From Paraglaciecola mesophila (lineage in GTDB: Bacteria; Pseudomonadota; Gammaproteobacteria; Enterobacterales; Alteromonadaceae), in contig NZ_CP047656.1 in assembly GCF_009906955.1 (NCBI RefSeq), forward strand, positions 3,905,001-3,969,000: a DNA stretch of 64,000 nucleotides, in the 5' to 3' direction. A program made the position numbers and the translations under genes. Below the pieces are notes generated by a model. The model was given only the letters and a program-made list of their open reading frames with translations, was not told where the DNA came from and did no database searches. Of this stretch, positions 46,122-55,461 are shown one piece after another. Numbering within the stretch: the first letter of the stretch is position 1; every line of letters begins with the position of its first letter.

Positions 46122-46781
46122 ATGCACACAACTATTGATTTAGCTTCAAGGCCCGCTTTGTACTTTAATGGTCAAGCGATAGTCCGCACGACAGGTACTA
46201 TACTCTTGGCCGCCTCAGTAACGTTCGGCTTGTTTGTTGCCATGCAAAAACTGATCGAAAACAACCAAAGTTCAACAACACCAGAACCCGCATTACCAAT
46301 CATTACTTTGTTTCAAAATATAGACGATAGCAAAGTGGTGGAGAAGCCAAAGCCTTTGCCTAAGCCCAAGCCTATACCGATCCCTAAGGAACAAGTTAAG
46401 CCGCAAGAAGAGGCGCCAGACAAATCGGTTTTGCTCTCGAAGTATGTTCCCGATATCACCATTGCTAGCCCGTCAGACCCAATTGGAACACAAATTACCT
46501 TGAATGAAGGCGAGGCGAGACCTGTGGTACGAATTGAGCCCAAATACCCTGCACAAGCAGCTAGGGATGGGATTGAGGGCTGGGTTAAGCTGAAGTTCTC
46601 TATCGGTACAAGAGGCCAAGTTTTGAATATTGATGTGCTTGAAGCACAGCCCAAGCGCACATTTGACCGTGAAGCTAAGCGGGCTTTGGGAAAATGGAAA
46701 TACAAACCACAAGTTGTAGGCGGAAAACCTCAGCAGCAAGATGGCATTACTGTCGTTTTAGATTTCAAGCTATCCCAGTAA
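46122..46781 (+). CDS. TonB energy transducer
   Basis: This 219-residue protein has an N-terminal cytoplasmic stretch, a single transmembrane helix (about 25-43: TGTILLAASVTFGLFVAM) and a Pro/Lys-rich spacer (about 68-92: KPKPLPKPKPIPIPKEQ). The TonB C-terminal domain covers about 130-219 (VRIEPKYPAQAARDGIEGWV, FDREAKRALGKWKY). It passes proton-motive energy from ExbB/ExbD to outer-membrane receptors. No exbB or exbD lies nearby. An AGGAG ribosome site precedes the ATG. It sits between the esterase-flank protein and an ECF sigma gene. The receptor it serves is unknown; the alginate receptor in this window is one candidate. Confidence 0.92.
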   Translation: MHTTIDLASRPALYFNGQAIVRTTGTILLAASVTFGLFVAMQKLIENNQSSTTPEPALPIITLFQNIDDSKVVEKPKPLPKPKPIPIPKEQVKPQEEAPDKSVLLSKYVPDITIASPSDPIGTQITLNEGEARPVVRIEPKYPAQAARDGIEGWVKLKFSIGTRGQVLNIDVLEAQPKRTFDREAKRALGKWKYKPQVVGGKPQQQDGITVVLDFKLSQ

Positions 46782-46816
46782 ATTAGGATCTGGCATAGTG
46801 GACTCACATCGTTGGC

Positions 46817-47416
46817 ATGGAAAGTACACCTGAAAAGGGGAAGCGATTGACGATAAACATGATGGTAAAATCTTGGTTTACTCTATCAAGCACTAATGAA
46901 AGCTTGATGACGCGCTATTCGCATTCTGGTGATCAGGCGCTCTTAGTAAAATTATATGATGCTTGTGGTGATGATTTGTACCATTTTTTATTGACCTTAT
47001 CTGATAGCTCACTGGCAAAAGATATTTGCCAGAAAACGTGGCTTAAAGTAATGGAAAAAAGGCATATGTACCAAGATTCAGGATTGTTTAAAGCGTGGTT
47101 ATTTACACTTGCGCGCAATCTGTTGATGGATGAATATCGTGCTGTTCAACGCCTATCGTCAATAGATAATGTACATGATCTCCCGGGAGAGACGCTTGAC
47201 ATGAGTGGTTCGATCTTAGGTGTTTTTGACAAGGCCTTGATGTCTTTGCCTTTTGCGCAGCGCGAAGCTTTTTGTTTGCAGCAGGAAGGGTTTAGTTTAA
47301 AAGAGATAGCGCAGATCACACATAGTGAACACGAAACAATTAAAAGCCGTCTTCGTTATGCTAAAGCAACGTTGCAAGTGTTACTGAAGGATTTTGCTGG
47401 AGATGCATATGTCTGA
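46817..47416 (+). CDS. ECF-type sigma-70 family RNA polymerase sigma factor
   Basis: This 199-residue protein has sigma region 2 (about 35-110: YDACGDDLYHFLLTL, AKDICQKTWLKVME, FKAWLFTLARNLLMDEYR) and region 4 (about 140-190: LPFAQREAFCLQQEGFSLKEIAQIT, then ESVxS-type SEHETIKSRLRYAK). It directs RNA polymerase to a small regulon. The start is uncertain: TTG 46847, well spaced after AAGGGG, or ATG 46859 would remove an N-terminal tail with no family match. Its stop overlaps the start of the next gene by 8 bp, and that gene is its probable anti-sigma factor. Confidence 0.9.
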   Translation: MESTPEKGKRLTINMMVKSWFTLSSTNESLMTRYSHSGDQALLVKLYDACGDDLYHFLLTLSDSSLAKDICQKTWLKVMEKRHMYQDSGLFKAWLFTLARNLLMDEYRAVQRLSSIDNVHDLPGETLDMSGSILGVFDKALMSLPFAQREAFCLQQEGFSLKEIAQITHSEHETIKSRLRYAKATLQVLLKDFAGDAYV

Positions 47417-48020
47417 GCGCAATGATTGGGAGAACGACCCGAAAAACGATCAAGCGACTGAGTCAATTAATCGTTTGTATCAGCAGCGTAAAGCCCAGTT
47501 TAAAGCACCACCGGGTATCAAGCGCATAATGTTAAGTTCACATGATTCCCGCCATTGTGTGAATCAACTTGGTCGACGAATGGGGCACATTGCGCTTGCC
47601 GCTAGCACGTTCTTATTAATACTGATTACGTTTTGGCATCATATTGTATGGGAGGGTTCGTCTGAAGAGTTTGCTCAAGCGAGTTATACGCAAGTGACAC
47701 TGCACTCTTTAGCAAATCACAAACAATCGGAAGTCATTTCAGAACGATTTGCTCAGCACTATGCTGATTATTTGGCGCAGCGGGAGCTCTTGGTTATGCA
47801 TCATCAAAAACACGCAGTACTCGCCCAATTGAATAACGGTTGGCAGCTTAAAACTTGCGATGCACAGATTGTCAAAGTGGCACAAGATTTAATTGATGCA
47901 CTGCGCAGTATTCATCAAATAGAAGGGCACTTTAGTCGAGGGGATTTAGTTGCCGTGAGGTTTGACAAGAATGGCATCATTTTGGGGATAGAGCACAGCG
48001 AGCAATATCAGCATTGCTAA
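47409..48020 (+). CDS. single-pass membrane protein, probable anti-sigma factor
   Basis: This 203-residue protein has a polar N-terminal cytoplasmic domain (about 1-60), one transmembrane helix (about 63-80: IALAASTFLLILITFW) and a periplasmic domain rich in His and Gln. It has no zinc-binding anti-sigma motif that I can see. The start at ATG 47409 follows GGAG by 6 nt and overlaps the end of the sigma gene by 8 bp, the usual arrangement of ECF sigma/anti-sigma pairs. The anti-sigma role is inferred from this arrangement and the topology; I do not recognise the family with certainty. Confidence 0.75.
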   Translation: MSERNDWENDPKNDQATESINRLYQQRKAQFKAPPGIKRIMLSSHDSRHCVNQLGRRMGHIALAASTFLLILITFWHHIVWEGSSEEFAQASYTQVTLHSLANHKQSEVISERFAQHYADYLAQRELLVMHHQKHAVLAQLNNGWQLKTCDAQIVKVAQDLIDALRSIHQIEGHFSRGDLVAVRFDKNGIILGIEHSEQYQHC

Positions 48021-48187
48021 TTTATATATTCGCTTTATCAACTTTTCATTGAAAGTCTTTATCTGTCTAGCTAGTTTTTGAATGTAAGCACAGCAGATAC
48101 CATTTCATCACTGTCGGTAACAAACTTGTGTAAGCTATAAAAAAGCACGGGTGTTGTTACTAAAGCCAACGAACGTGATGAAATTCA

Positions 48188-48832
48188 ATGGATAACGCAA
48201 TGCTCACTCTTATCGTAAAATTTTTAGTCAAACCAGATCAATTAGCGGTCTTTAGGCAGGCGCTTAATAGCAACAGGTTAGGTTCACAAAGTGAGCCTGG
48301 CATGCGCGAAATGCGCTTTTTTGAGGATAAGGATTCACCTAACAGCATTTTTGCTTATGAGCGATGGGAGAATGCCCAAGCCCATCAAGCGCATATTAAT
48401 CAGCCGTATGCGCAGACCTTATTGCAACTTGCTGAGAACGCTTTGTTATCCCCTATTGAGGTGATGACATTACAAGATACGAAGCCAGCCCCTTTGCATG
48501 AAAATAACCCCAAGCAAGTGCAAGCCGAAGACGATGTATTTAGCCTCTTTTTTATATTCAAAATCAAAGAGGGGTATAAAGAACTGCTATTGCAACAATT
48601 TACGGCCCACGTGGCCCAAACGCGTAGTGAAGAGCCAGGAAACATCGTATTTGACTTGTACACCATAGACGGGAAAGACGACACGCTGGTGATTTACGAG
48701 CATTGGCGTAAAGAGTCTGACCTGTGGGATATCCATTTCAAACAGCCCTATGCGATTGAAACAAGTAAGCTGTTAGAGCAGGCTATTGTGGGTGATATGA
48801 AACAATATATGAATGTCGTCAACGAGTTTTAA
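48188..48832 (+). CDS. tandem antibiotic-biosynthesis-monooxygenase (ABM) domain protein
   Basis: This 214-residue protein has two ABM/ferredoxin-like repeats: LTLIVKFLVKPDQLAVFRQA through YERWENAQAHQAHINQPYAQ (about 5-80), and SLFFIFKIKEGYKELLLQQF through YEHWRKESDLWDIHFKQPYA (about 115-195). They are joined by a polar linker. ABM domains are usually homodimeric, so a tandem copy can form the dimer within one chain. Members include quinol monooxygenases and haem-degrading proteins, and the substrate is not evident. It is followed by a strong terminator. Confidence 0.87.
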   Translation: MDNAMLTLIVKFLVKPDQLAVFRQALNSNRLGSQSEPGMREMRFFEDKDSPNSIFAYERWENAQAHQAHINQPYAQTLLQLAENALLSPIEVMTLQDTKPAPLHENNPKQVQAEDDVFSLFFIFKIKEGYKELLLQQFTAHVAQTRSEEPGNIVFDLYTIDGKDDTLVIYEHWRKESDLWDIHFKQPYAIETSKLLEQAIVGDMKQYMNVVNEF

Positions 48833-48893
48833 TTCGCTCAATAACCTAGATTACTGCGAACTTTTTGTGTGTCATCCTGAGTGACTTCCTATT

Positions 48894-48936
48894 GGCCATA
48901 ATTGCGTGTAATGACGCTTTATGGTCTTTTTTTTTT
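48894..48936 (+). terminator. intrinsic terminator after ABM protein gene
   Basis: GGCCATAA pairs with TTATGGTC, an inner GCGT/ACGC stem extends it, and ten T follow. Confidence 0.85.
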
Positions 48937-49069
48937 GCCAGTTCCCTCTAAGCTCTTATTGGACTACAGGACTGACCTCTGATATAAATCTGTTACGGGG
49001 AAGTGAGTTAGGTGTCTGCACTGGGTGGACTGCGGCTCATTCAACACCGAAAAAATGAATAGGGATATT

Positions 49070-50074
49070 ATGCTACCACTCACACGAATTTTCTGTGTTT
49101 TTTTCATTTTGGGCGCAGTGAACGCTCATGGGCAAGACACGGCACCAAGCCAAGAATCAAACCAAGCATCGAGCCAAGACAGTAGTCAGACACAAGCATC
49201 AATCGAACAAACACAACAAGAAAAAGAACAGCAGGAATATATGCTGTGGGCCAATGCCTTGTGGGAATCAATGACACCGCAAACCGGCAATATTGCACTA
49301 TCTGGGGATGTCGCAGAATTAAACGTCCCTGATAATTTTTATTATTTGAATGCGCAAGACTCCCGCAAAGTGTTGGAAGACATTTGGGGCAACCCACCAG
49401 GCAGTGCAGATGGAATGTTAGGCATGTTGTTTCCTGCGGGGGCGACTCCGTTTGAGGGCGATTCATGGGGTGTCACCATTGAGTATCAACAAGATGGCTA
49501 TGTGACAGATGAAGACGCTGATGAGATAAATTATGATGACTTATTGGCGCAGATGCAGGAAGACACGCAGCTAAGCAGTGAAGAGCGCGTAACCCAAGGG
49601 TATGAGGCGATTTCACTTATCGGTTGGGCGGCTGAGCCATATTATGATCAGGCCTCAAATAAATTGCACTGGGCAAAAGAACTAAAATTCGGTGACGCTC
49701 CAGTTAATACTCTGAACTACAATATTCGCGTACTCGGTCGCAAAGGGGTGTTAGTGCTGAACTTTATTGCAGGCATGGACCAACTCCCATTGATTAATCA
49801 AAACCTAGACACGGTTTTGACCATGGCTGATTTTAAAGAAGGCTCTAAATACGCTGACTTTAATCCTGAAATTGATGACGTAGCGGCTTATGGAATTGGT
49901 GCCTTGGTCGCGGGTAAAGTGCTGGCAAAAACGGGGTTAATAGCAGCGGCCTTAGTGTTTTTAAAGAAGTTTGGCGTGATTATTGTGCTTGCGCTGGGCG
50001 CATTTGCACGCAGACTTTATAAAGGGCGAAAAAGCAAAGTTCAAGAAAGCAAAGCCGAAGAAAGCACAGAATAG
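49070..50074 (+). CDS. DUF2167 membrane-anchored protein
   Basis: The roughly 334-residue product has a signal peptide (MLPLTRIFCVFFILGAVNAHG) and a Gln/Ser/Glu-rich stretch (about 20-55). The DUF2167 core follows (about 70-290: DNFYYLNAQDSRKVLEDIWG, WGVTIEYQQDGYVTDEDAD, LIGWAAEPYYD, LHWAKELKFG). A C-terminal hydrophobic segment lies at about 282-315, followed by Arg/Lys. The function of the family is unknown. I choose ATG 49070 because it opens directly into the signal peptide with AGGGA nearby; ATG 49055 and GTG 49025 are in frame upstream. It stands alone and ends at a terminator. Confidence 0.87.
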   Translation: MLPLTRIFCVFFILGAVNAHGQDTAPSQESNQASSQDSSQTQASIEQTQQEKEQQEYMLWANALWESMTPQTGNIALSGDVAELNVPDNFYYLNAQDSRKVLEDIWGNPPGSADGMLGMLFPAGATPFEGDSWGVTIEYQQDGYVTDEDADEINYDDLLAQMQEDTQLSSEERVTQGYEAISLIGWAAEPYYDQASNKLHWAKELKFGDAPVNTLNYNIRVLGRKGVLVLNFIAGMDQLPLINQNLDTVLTMADFKEGSKYADFNPEIDDVAAYGIGALVAGKVLAKTGLIAAALVFLKKFGVIIVLALGAFARRLYKGRKSKVQESKAEESTE

Positions 50075-50093
50075 TCGCTTCTTTCGATTGGTA

Positions 50094-50124
50094 CGAAAAC
50101 GCTGCCCTCAGGCAGCGTTTTTTT
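50094..50124. terminator. bidirectional terminator between DUF2167 gene and galactose operon
   Basis: AAAACGCTGCC-CTCA-GGCAGCGTTTT is a perfect 11-bp hairpin with a T run on the plus side and an A run before it. It lies between convergent genes and can serve both. Confidence 0.9.
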
Positions 50125-50173
50125 AAGTATCACTGGCTTTTCGCGCTCATTCTATTTCGTTAAGAATATCGCA

Positions 50174-51256
50174 TTAAGAAAAAGACACGTGATACTCAGT
50201 GACAGAGTGGTGCGCTTCATCGGCTTTAAGCGTTGCACTTGGAAAACTAGGTTGGTTTGGTGAATCAGGGTAAAACTGGCTTTCAAAACAATATGCATGT
50301 TTTCCTTGGTACTCAGTAGCGCCTTTACCTATCGGCTTAGGCCCCACGTAATTTGCAGTGTACAATTGCATACCTGGCATAGTGGTCAATACACTGAGCG
50401 TCCTGCCACTGGCAGTATCTACCGCTTTAGCAACTAATTCTGGCGATTCCATATCGTTATGATAGGCGTCTAAACACCAGTTGTGATCAAAGCCATTCCC
50501 TAATTTAATTTGCGCATGGCTAGATTGCAGCGGCCCACTAAGCGTTGTAAGTTCACGTAGATCAAAGGGTGAGTCTGCTACATCAACTCGCTCTCCTAAC
50601 GGAATCGCATTTTCATCTGTTGGCGTATAGCGGCTGGCTAAAATTTGCACCTGATGATTTTCCACGGAGCCACTGTCGTGGCCAGCTAGATTAAAGTAAG
50701 TGTGCTGGGTAGGATTAAAAACCGTATCTTGGGTGGAATGTGCCTGATAACTAATTTTTAATCCTGATGGCGCTAATGTATAGGTAACGTTGACCGTCAG
50801 TCGTCCAGGAAAACCTTGGTCACCGTCTTCACTCACCAAGGTTAATTTCAAAGACGGGTGTGTGACGTCGTCAAGCTCTTGTACTTGCCAAACTCGGCGA
50901 TTAAAACCGTCGCCGCCACCGTGTAAGCAATTTCCTGCCTGATTGACATCGACTTGGTGGTTCACATCATTAAGAGTAAATTGACCTTTTGCAATGCGGT
51001 TGGCATAACGCCCAACCACTGCGCCTAAATAGGCTTGGTCAGCAATATAATCCTCAAGTGTGTCAAAGCCTAATACGATATCCACTTTTGCTTGGCTGTC
51101 GCTGTTCTCTGAGCTATTAACAGCGGGCACTAACCAGCGACGAATAATACCGCCTAAGTCCAGAATATCTACTTGCATGCCATGCTCATTGCTTAGTGAG
51201 TATTCCATGACTTTTTGACCATTTACGAGGGTGCCAAATAAACGTTTAGTGATCAT
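50174..51256 (-). CDS. galM: aldose 1-epimerase (galactose mutarotase)
   Basis: This 360-residue protein of normal family length carries the mutarotase motifs [32 protein letters not shown] (catalytic His) and the C-terminal [18 protein letters not shown] with the catalytic Glu. It interconverts alpha and beta anomers of galactose, which feeds aldose dehydrogenases that use one anomer. It is the last gene of a six-gene minus-strand operon and overlaps the glycerol kinase gene by 4 bp (ATGA), so the two are translationally coupled. Galactose rather than glucose is inferred from the dgoK gene in the operon. Confidence 0.93.
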   Translation of the reverse strand: MITKRLFGTLVNGQKVMEYSLSNEHGMQVDILDLGGIIRRWLVPAVNSSENSDSQAKVDIVLGFDTLEDYIADQAYLGAVVGRYANRIAKGQFTLNDVNHQVDVNQAGNCLHGGGDGFNRRVWQVQELDDVTHPSLKLTLVSEDGDQGFPGRLTVNVTYTLAPSGLKISYQAHSTQDTVFNPTQHTYFNLAGHDSGSVENHQVQILASRYTPTDENAIPLGERVDVADSPFDLRELTTLSGPLQSSHAQIKLGNGFDHNWCLDAYHNDMESPELVAKAVDTASGRTLSVLTTMPGMQLYTANYVGPKPIGKGATEYQGKHAYCFESQFYPDSPNQPSFPSATLKADEAHHSVTEYHVSFS

Positions 51257-52746
51257 TTGGAATACCCTAACGTGCTTTGTACTGCGTTTTCCCAGCCTGA
51301 GATAAGCTTTCTGCGTTGCGATGACGCCATGCTCGCTTCAAAACTGCTTTCTACCTCATTCATACTGGCTAACTGCTCGCATGATTGGTAGATACCCGCC
51401 TTTAGCCCAGCGAGGTATGCCGCTCCTAAAGCGGTGGTTTCCATTATCTTGGGTCGCTCAACGGTGACATCGAGAATACCCGCTAGAAATTGACATAACC
51501 AATTATTGCCCACCATACCGCCATCTACGCGGATTTTATCCAAAGATACGCCGTCTTCGGCCATAGCGTGAAGTAAGTCAGATGTTTGATAGCACACTGA
51601 TTCAAGTGCTGCGCGAACGAAATGCGCATTTGTGGTGCCACGGGTAAGACCGAAAACGGCACCGCGCGCGTCGGGCGCCCAGTGCGGTGCACCTAAACCA
51701 GCAAAGGCCGGCACCATATATACACCGTGCTCATCATCTAAAGATTTGGCCAAGTCTTCGGTTTCTGATGCACTTTTGATGACGCCTAATCCATCGCGGA
51801 GCCATTGAATGGCAGCGCCAGCGATAAAAATTGAGCCTTCAAGCGCATAGTGTGTTTCACCTTTAATGGTGTAGGCCACGGTAGTGAGTAACTTGTTCTT
51901 TGATTTGAAGGCTTTTGTACCTGTGTTGAGCATAACAAAGCAGCCCGTGCCGTAGGTGCTTTTGATTTCCCCTTCATTGAAGCAGCATTGCCCTATACTA
52001 GCGGCTTGTTGATCGCCTGCCACACCCAATATTGGTAAGGAAAAGCCAAACAAGTCTTCCGTTGTGTGACCAAAATCATCGGCACACTCTTTAACAACAG
52101 GTAGCACAGATTTAGGTACATTAAACACTTCTAGTAGCTTAGGATCCCATGCCATATCATGGATATTGAATAAATTGGTTCTACTTGCATTGGTCACGTC
52201 TGTGGCATGCATTTGCCCGTCTGTTAAACGCCAGATAAGGAAAGAGTCAATGGTCCCAAATGCGAGATCGCCAGCTTCGGCCTTTTCGCGGGCACCGTCA
52301 ACATTGTCTAGGATCCAGGCGACTTTTGAGGCAGAAAAATAAGGGTCGAGTAATAACCCTGTGCGAGAATTCACTACGTCGAACAAGCCCTTATCTTGCA
52401 TATCTCGACAAGTTTGCGCGGTGCGTCTGTCTTGCCAAACAATCGCATTATAAATCGCTTGTCCTGTGTTTCTGTCCCAAACAACTGTGGTTTCACGTTG
52501 GTTTGTTACTCCAATGGCAGCAATACGCGCGCCTTTTGCAATCGCTTCTGATATCGCCTGGCGGCACACAACCACAGTAGAAGACCAGATATCTTCAGGG
52601 TCGTGTTCTACCCAACCATCGTTCGGGTAATGTTGAGCGAACTCTTGTTGAGCTACCGCAATAATGCTTGAGTCAGGCGCAAAAATGATAGCTCGTGTTG
52701 AGGTAGTGCCTTGGTCAATAGCTAATATACAATCTTTGATCCGCAT
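51253..52746 (-). CDS. glpK: glycerol kinase
   Basis: This 497-residue FGGY-family kinase has the glycerol kinase signatures: [15 protein letters not shown] at the N-terminus, [25 protein letters not shown], the substrate-binding [10 protein letters not shown], and [13 protein letters not shown]. Length and motifs match GlpK closely. It phosphorylates glycerol to sn-glycerol 3-phosphate. It is unusual to find it inside a galactose-oxidation operon rather than with glpF or glpD. It lies 24 bp after the FadR-type regulator gene and overlaps galM by 4 bp. AAGGAT precedes the ATG. Confidence 0.95.
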   Translation of the reverse strand: MRIKDCILAIDQGTTSTRAIIFAPDSSIIAVAQQEFAQHYPNDGWVEHDPEDIWSSTVVVCRQAISEAIAKGARIAAIGVTNQRETTVVWDRNTGQAIYNAIVWQDRRTAQTCRDMQDKGLFDVVNSRTGLLLDPYFSASKVAWILDNVDGAREKAEAGDLAFGTIDSFLIWRLTDGQMHATDVTNASRTNLFNIHDMAWDPKLLEVFNVPKSVLPVVKECADDFGHTTEDLFGFSLPILGVAGDQQAASIGQCCFNEGEIKSTYGTGCFVMLNTGTKAFKSKNKLLTTVAYTIKGETHYALEGSIFIAGAAIQWLRDGLGVIKSASETEDLAKSLDDEHGVYMVPAFAGLGAPHWAPDARGAVFGLTRGTTNAHFVRAALESVCYQTSDLLHAMAEDGVSLDKIRVDGGMVGNNWLCQFLAGILDVTVERPKIMETTALGAAYLAGLKAGIYQSCEQLASMNEVESSFEASMASSQRRKLISGWENAVQSTLGYSK

Positions 52747-52770
52747 CGCAATTTCGATCCTTTTACAGGT

Positions 52771-53505
52771 TTAACTTTGTTGAGATTTTCTACTTTTTTC
52801 TTCATCTAATGCTTTATTTAGCAAGGTCTTAGCTTCTAATAGCAGGCTGCGCATTTGATTTTCAGCTGCTTGATGATCCCCTGCTAAAATGTAATCTAAG
52901 ATCTCTTGATGATCTTCTACGCTTGCTCGGTCTACCCCTTTGTGACGATTGGTGATCCGTATACTAAAACGCAGTGCGACTTCTATGGTGTGGCGCATAT
53001 TCCAGAAAAATCGATTACCGCTGGCTTCCAAAATGCCCACATGAAAGGCAATATCTGCATCCAAATGATCATCTTCGCCGCGAGCAGCTGCTTCCATCCG
53101 CCCGATTGCAGCCGTTAAATTCTGACGATTTTCATTGGTTAAATTTGAAGCTGCCAAGCCTGCTGCAGCGGGCTCTATGGCTAATCGCATGTCGGCAAAT
53201 TCGGAAATTATCGGTAATGAGCCTTTGCGATCTAATAACCAATTTAAAATGTCTGGATCAGACAAATTCCAATGTGACTCAGGTAATACAATTGTGCCTC
53301 GTCTGGGCCTTGCATCTAGCATCCCCTTCGCTGTGAGCATTTTTACTGCTTCTCGCAGCACAGTGCGGCTGGCGTCAAACGATTCGCAAAGGGCTGCTTC
53401 TGCCATTAAAGGCTCCCCCTGAGGGTATTCGCCTAACGCGATTGCTTTACCCAAAGACTGAACGATGTGTCGAGTGAAATTACCGCTAAACATTCTACTT
53501 GCCAT
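52771..53505 (-). CDS. FadR-type GntR regulator (FCD domain), DgoR-like
   Basis: This 244-residue protein has a GntR winged helix (about 8-75: MAEAALCESFDASRTVLREA, MLDARPRRGTIV) and an FCD ligand domain (about 95-225). The Asp and three His typical of the metal site are seen around DADIAFHVGILEASGN, MRHTIEVALR and SVEDHQEILDYI. Such proteins regulate sugar-acid catabolism, and DgoR is the galactonate example. It lies inside the operon, between the lactonase and glycerol kinase genes, so it probably autoregulates the operon in response to an aldonate or keto-deoxy intermediate. The ligand is inferred. Confidence 0.92.
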   Translation of the reverse strand: MASRMFSGNFTRHIVQSLGKAIALGEYPQGEPLMAEAALCESFDASRTVLREAVKMLTAKGMLDARPRRGTIVLPESHWNLSDPDILNWLLDRKGSLPIISEFADMRLAIEPAAAGLAASNLTNENRQNLTAAIGRMEAAARGEDDHLDADIAFHVGILEASGNRFFWNMRHTIEVALRFSIRITNRHKGVDRASVEDHQEILDYILAGDHQAAENQMRSLLLEAKTLLNKALDEEKSRKSQQS

Positions 53506-53531
53506 GTTGATTTCCGCGTTTCATTGTTATT

Positions 53532-54503
53532 TTAATTCTTCAAGCTGACAGATACCGTTTCTACAGCAGCATGTTGTTGCCTTGCAGGAACGGTGCATAT
53601 CGGCTCCGCTATTCCTTGATATGGCGTGCGATAAACAAATACCGCCCCATTATTCTTATGTTTTCTATCCTCATCGCTGGACAACCCGTCACGTGCAGAT
53701 GTAATGATTAGGTGATTGAGGTTTGGACCACCGAAGCTTACGCATGATGGCTGTAGGCAATCAATGGGTAGGGTGAAATCTAATTGTCCTGTTGGGGAAT
53801 ATCGTTTTACACTGGCGCTTCCCCACTGAGCATTCCAAAGGTAACCTTGGTTGTCAATGCATGAGCCATCAGGAAAGGCATTGCCACTTGTTTTAAAGAA
53901 AATATCTCGTCTACTAGTGGAGTCATTTTGTCGCGTCAATTCGCTACACCACACTGTCTGTTTTGGTGAGTCGGCAAAGAACATAGTTTTGTTATCTGAG
54001 CTGAAAGACAATCCATTGGCAATAATGACGTCGTCAAAAATAGGCTTTGCTTGTCCATTCTCGCTCAGGCGATATAGCTTAGCCCGTTTGTCTTTGCTCA
54101 ATTGGTTCGCATCTATTTTGTCATCTTCAATCATGGAGCCAGCCCAAAAGCGCCCTTGGCGATCAACTTTACCGTCATTCATGCGCGTGTAAGGTAGGTC
54201 CGTTTCAACTTTCGTTATCCACTGAATCTGTTGCTCAAAAGGATTGAAAAACGCAAAACCTGATTCAAAAGCAACAATAAACCATTCGGGTTCTGGGGTT
54301 AACCCAAAAGAGCATAATCGTTCAGGGCATGGGTAATGTGTGACGGATCCATCAAAGTTCCAGCGGTAGAATTGCTTGCCTACTATGTCTGTCCAAAATG
54401 CACATTGCTGCCGAACGTCCCACACAATACCTTCACCTAGCTCGTTTTCAACCGCTAAGCAGGTGTGTAGCTGGATCCCTTTTGGCATACTTAAATCACC
54501 CAT
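53532..54503 (-). CDS. SMP-30/gluconolaconase family aldonolactonase
   Basis: This roughly 323-residue six-bladed propeller has the metal-site segments of the SMP-30 family: ENELGEGIVWD (Glu ligand), RMNDGKVDRQGRFWAG (Asn), IIANGLSFSSDNKTMFFADS and FPDGSCIDNQGYLWNA (Asp). It hydrolyses aldonolactones to aldonates, here presumably galactonolactone. I start at ATG 54503, one base after the dgoK stop; ATG 54488 with GGGTGA upstream is equally possible. A longer frame from 54593 runs inside dgoK and lacks family similarity. It lies 26 bp before the regulator gene. Confidence 0.9.
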   Translation of the reverse strand: MGDLSMPKGIQLHTCLAVENELGEGIVWDVRQQCAFWTDIVGKQFYRWNFDGSVTHYPCPERLCSFGLTPEPEWFIVAFESGFAFFNPFEQQIQWITKVETDLPYTRMNDGKVDRQGRFWAGSMIEDDKIDANQLSKDKRAKLYRLSENGQAKPIFDDVIIANGLSFSSDNKTMFFADSPKQTVWCSELTRQNDSTSRRDIFFKTSGNAFPDGSCIDNQGYLWNAQWGSASVKRYSPTGQLDFTLPIDCLQPSCVSFGGPNLNHLIITSARDGLSSDEDRKHKNNGAVFVYRTPYQGIAEPICTVPARQQHAAVETVSVSLKN

Positions 54504-54504
54504 G

Positions 54505-55461
54505 CTAAATTTGCTCACTGGGTGCATCAGCAGCCAGATCACGCCAATTGACTGAAGCCAATGTTTGTAAGCCGAGTAAGGTCGCATCCTCACTGCTAAA
54601 ATGTTCTGTGCTGATCCCCATGTATTCCAGTGCTTCTACATACAAGCCACAGATATGGTCTGAGCCAATAACGGCCACATGAGAGAAAATATCAAAATCT
54701 TGCATTGCAGCTTTTACGTCTGAGCCAATAAGTAAGCCTGATAAATAGCCTGCGGCTTCTGCATTGGTGCGTTTATCTAGGATTTGATATGCACGGGTTG
54801 CGAACAGAGTATGCAGTAAATTACTTGATTGATGCATACCAATGCGCAGGCCGCTCGTGAAGCTACTTTTGCACCAGCTCGGCACAGATGCTGGGCTGAG
54901 CAATACACTATGCTGACTCAACACTTCATACAGCTCTCCAACTGGGCTGGTTACGAAAGAGGTAATGTTATCTTTCTCACACTGTGCCCACTTAGTATGT
55001 GTGCCGGGAAGGCAAATTAATCGTTTTTCTTCGGCTTTTGGCAGTTGTGACAGAAAACCGAATACTTGGGTTTCTTCACCGCGCATAATGTCAGGTAAAT
55101 GATGCCGGTTTTGACAGGAAACACCCGGCAATATTGTGATGTTCAGGCCGCGCGCTGAAAAGTTTTTACTTAACGCCAATAAATTATTTTTATCAGTGGG
55201 ACAGGGGACATAGTTAGTTTGTTGCCATCCTGTGTCTGAGCCCACTGCACCGATCAAAAAAGCGGAAATATTGCCATACTGCTCAATCCAAGGCTGGCAC
55301 AGTTCAAAAAAACGCGCCTCAGGGTTATTAATGTACTTAATACCCATGCCCTTGGTACGAGCCAAAACGGTTAGTGCTTGCTGGTGAAAACGACATAGAT
55401 AAAGGCGGCACACACTTGTGCCCCAATCACCCAAAATAATGATATCTGATTGAGTATTCAT
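54505..55461 (-). CDS. dgoK: 2-dehydro-3-deoxygalactonokinase
   Basis: This 318-residue protein has the DgoK family signatures ILGDWGTSVCRLYL (phosphate loop), AFLIGAVGSDTGWQ, PDIMRGEETQVFGFL and LICLPGTHTKWAQC, followed by SPVGELYEVL. It phosphorylates 2-keto-3-deoxygalactonate to the 6-phosphate in the De Ley-Doudoroff route of galactose breakdown. The start codon overlaps the stop of the dehydrogenase gene by one base. Galactonate dehydratase and the KDPGal aldolase are not in this window and must be elsewhere if the pathway is complete. Confidence 0.93.
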   Translation of the reverse strand: MNTQSDIIILGDWGTSVCRLYLCRFHQQALTVLARTKGMGIKYINNPEARFFELCQPWIEQYGNISAFLIGAVGSDTGWQQTNYVPCPTDKNNLLALSKNFSARGLNITILPGVSCQNRHHLPDIMRGEETQVFGFLSQLPKAEEKRLICLPGTHTKWAQCEKDNITSFVTSPVGELYEVLSQHSVLLSPASVPSWCKSSFTSGLRIGMHQSSNLLHTLFATRAYQILDKRTNAEAAGYLSGLLIGSDVKAAMQDFDIFSHVAVIGSDHICGLYVEALEYMGISTEHFSSEDATLLGLQTLASVNWRDLAADAPSEQI

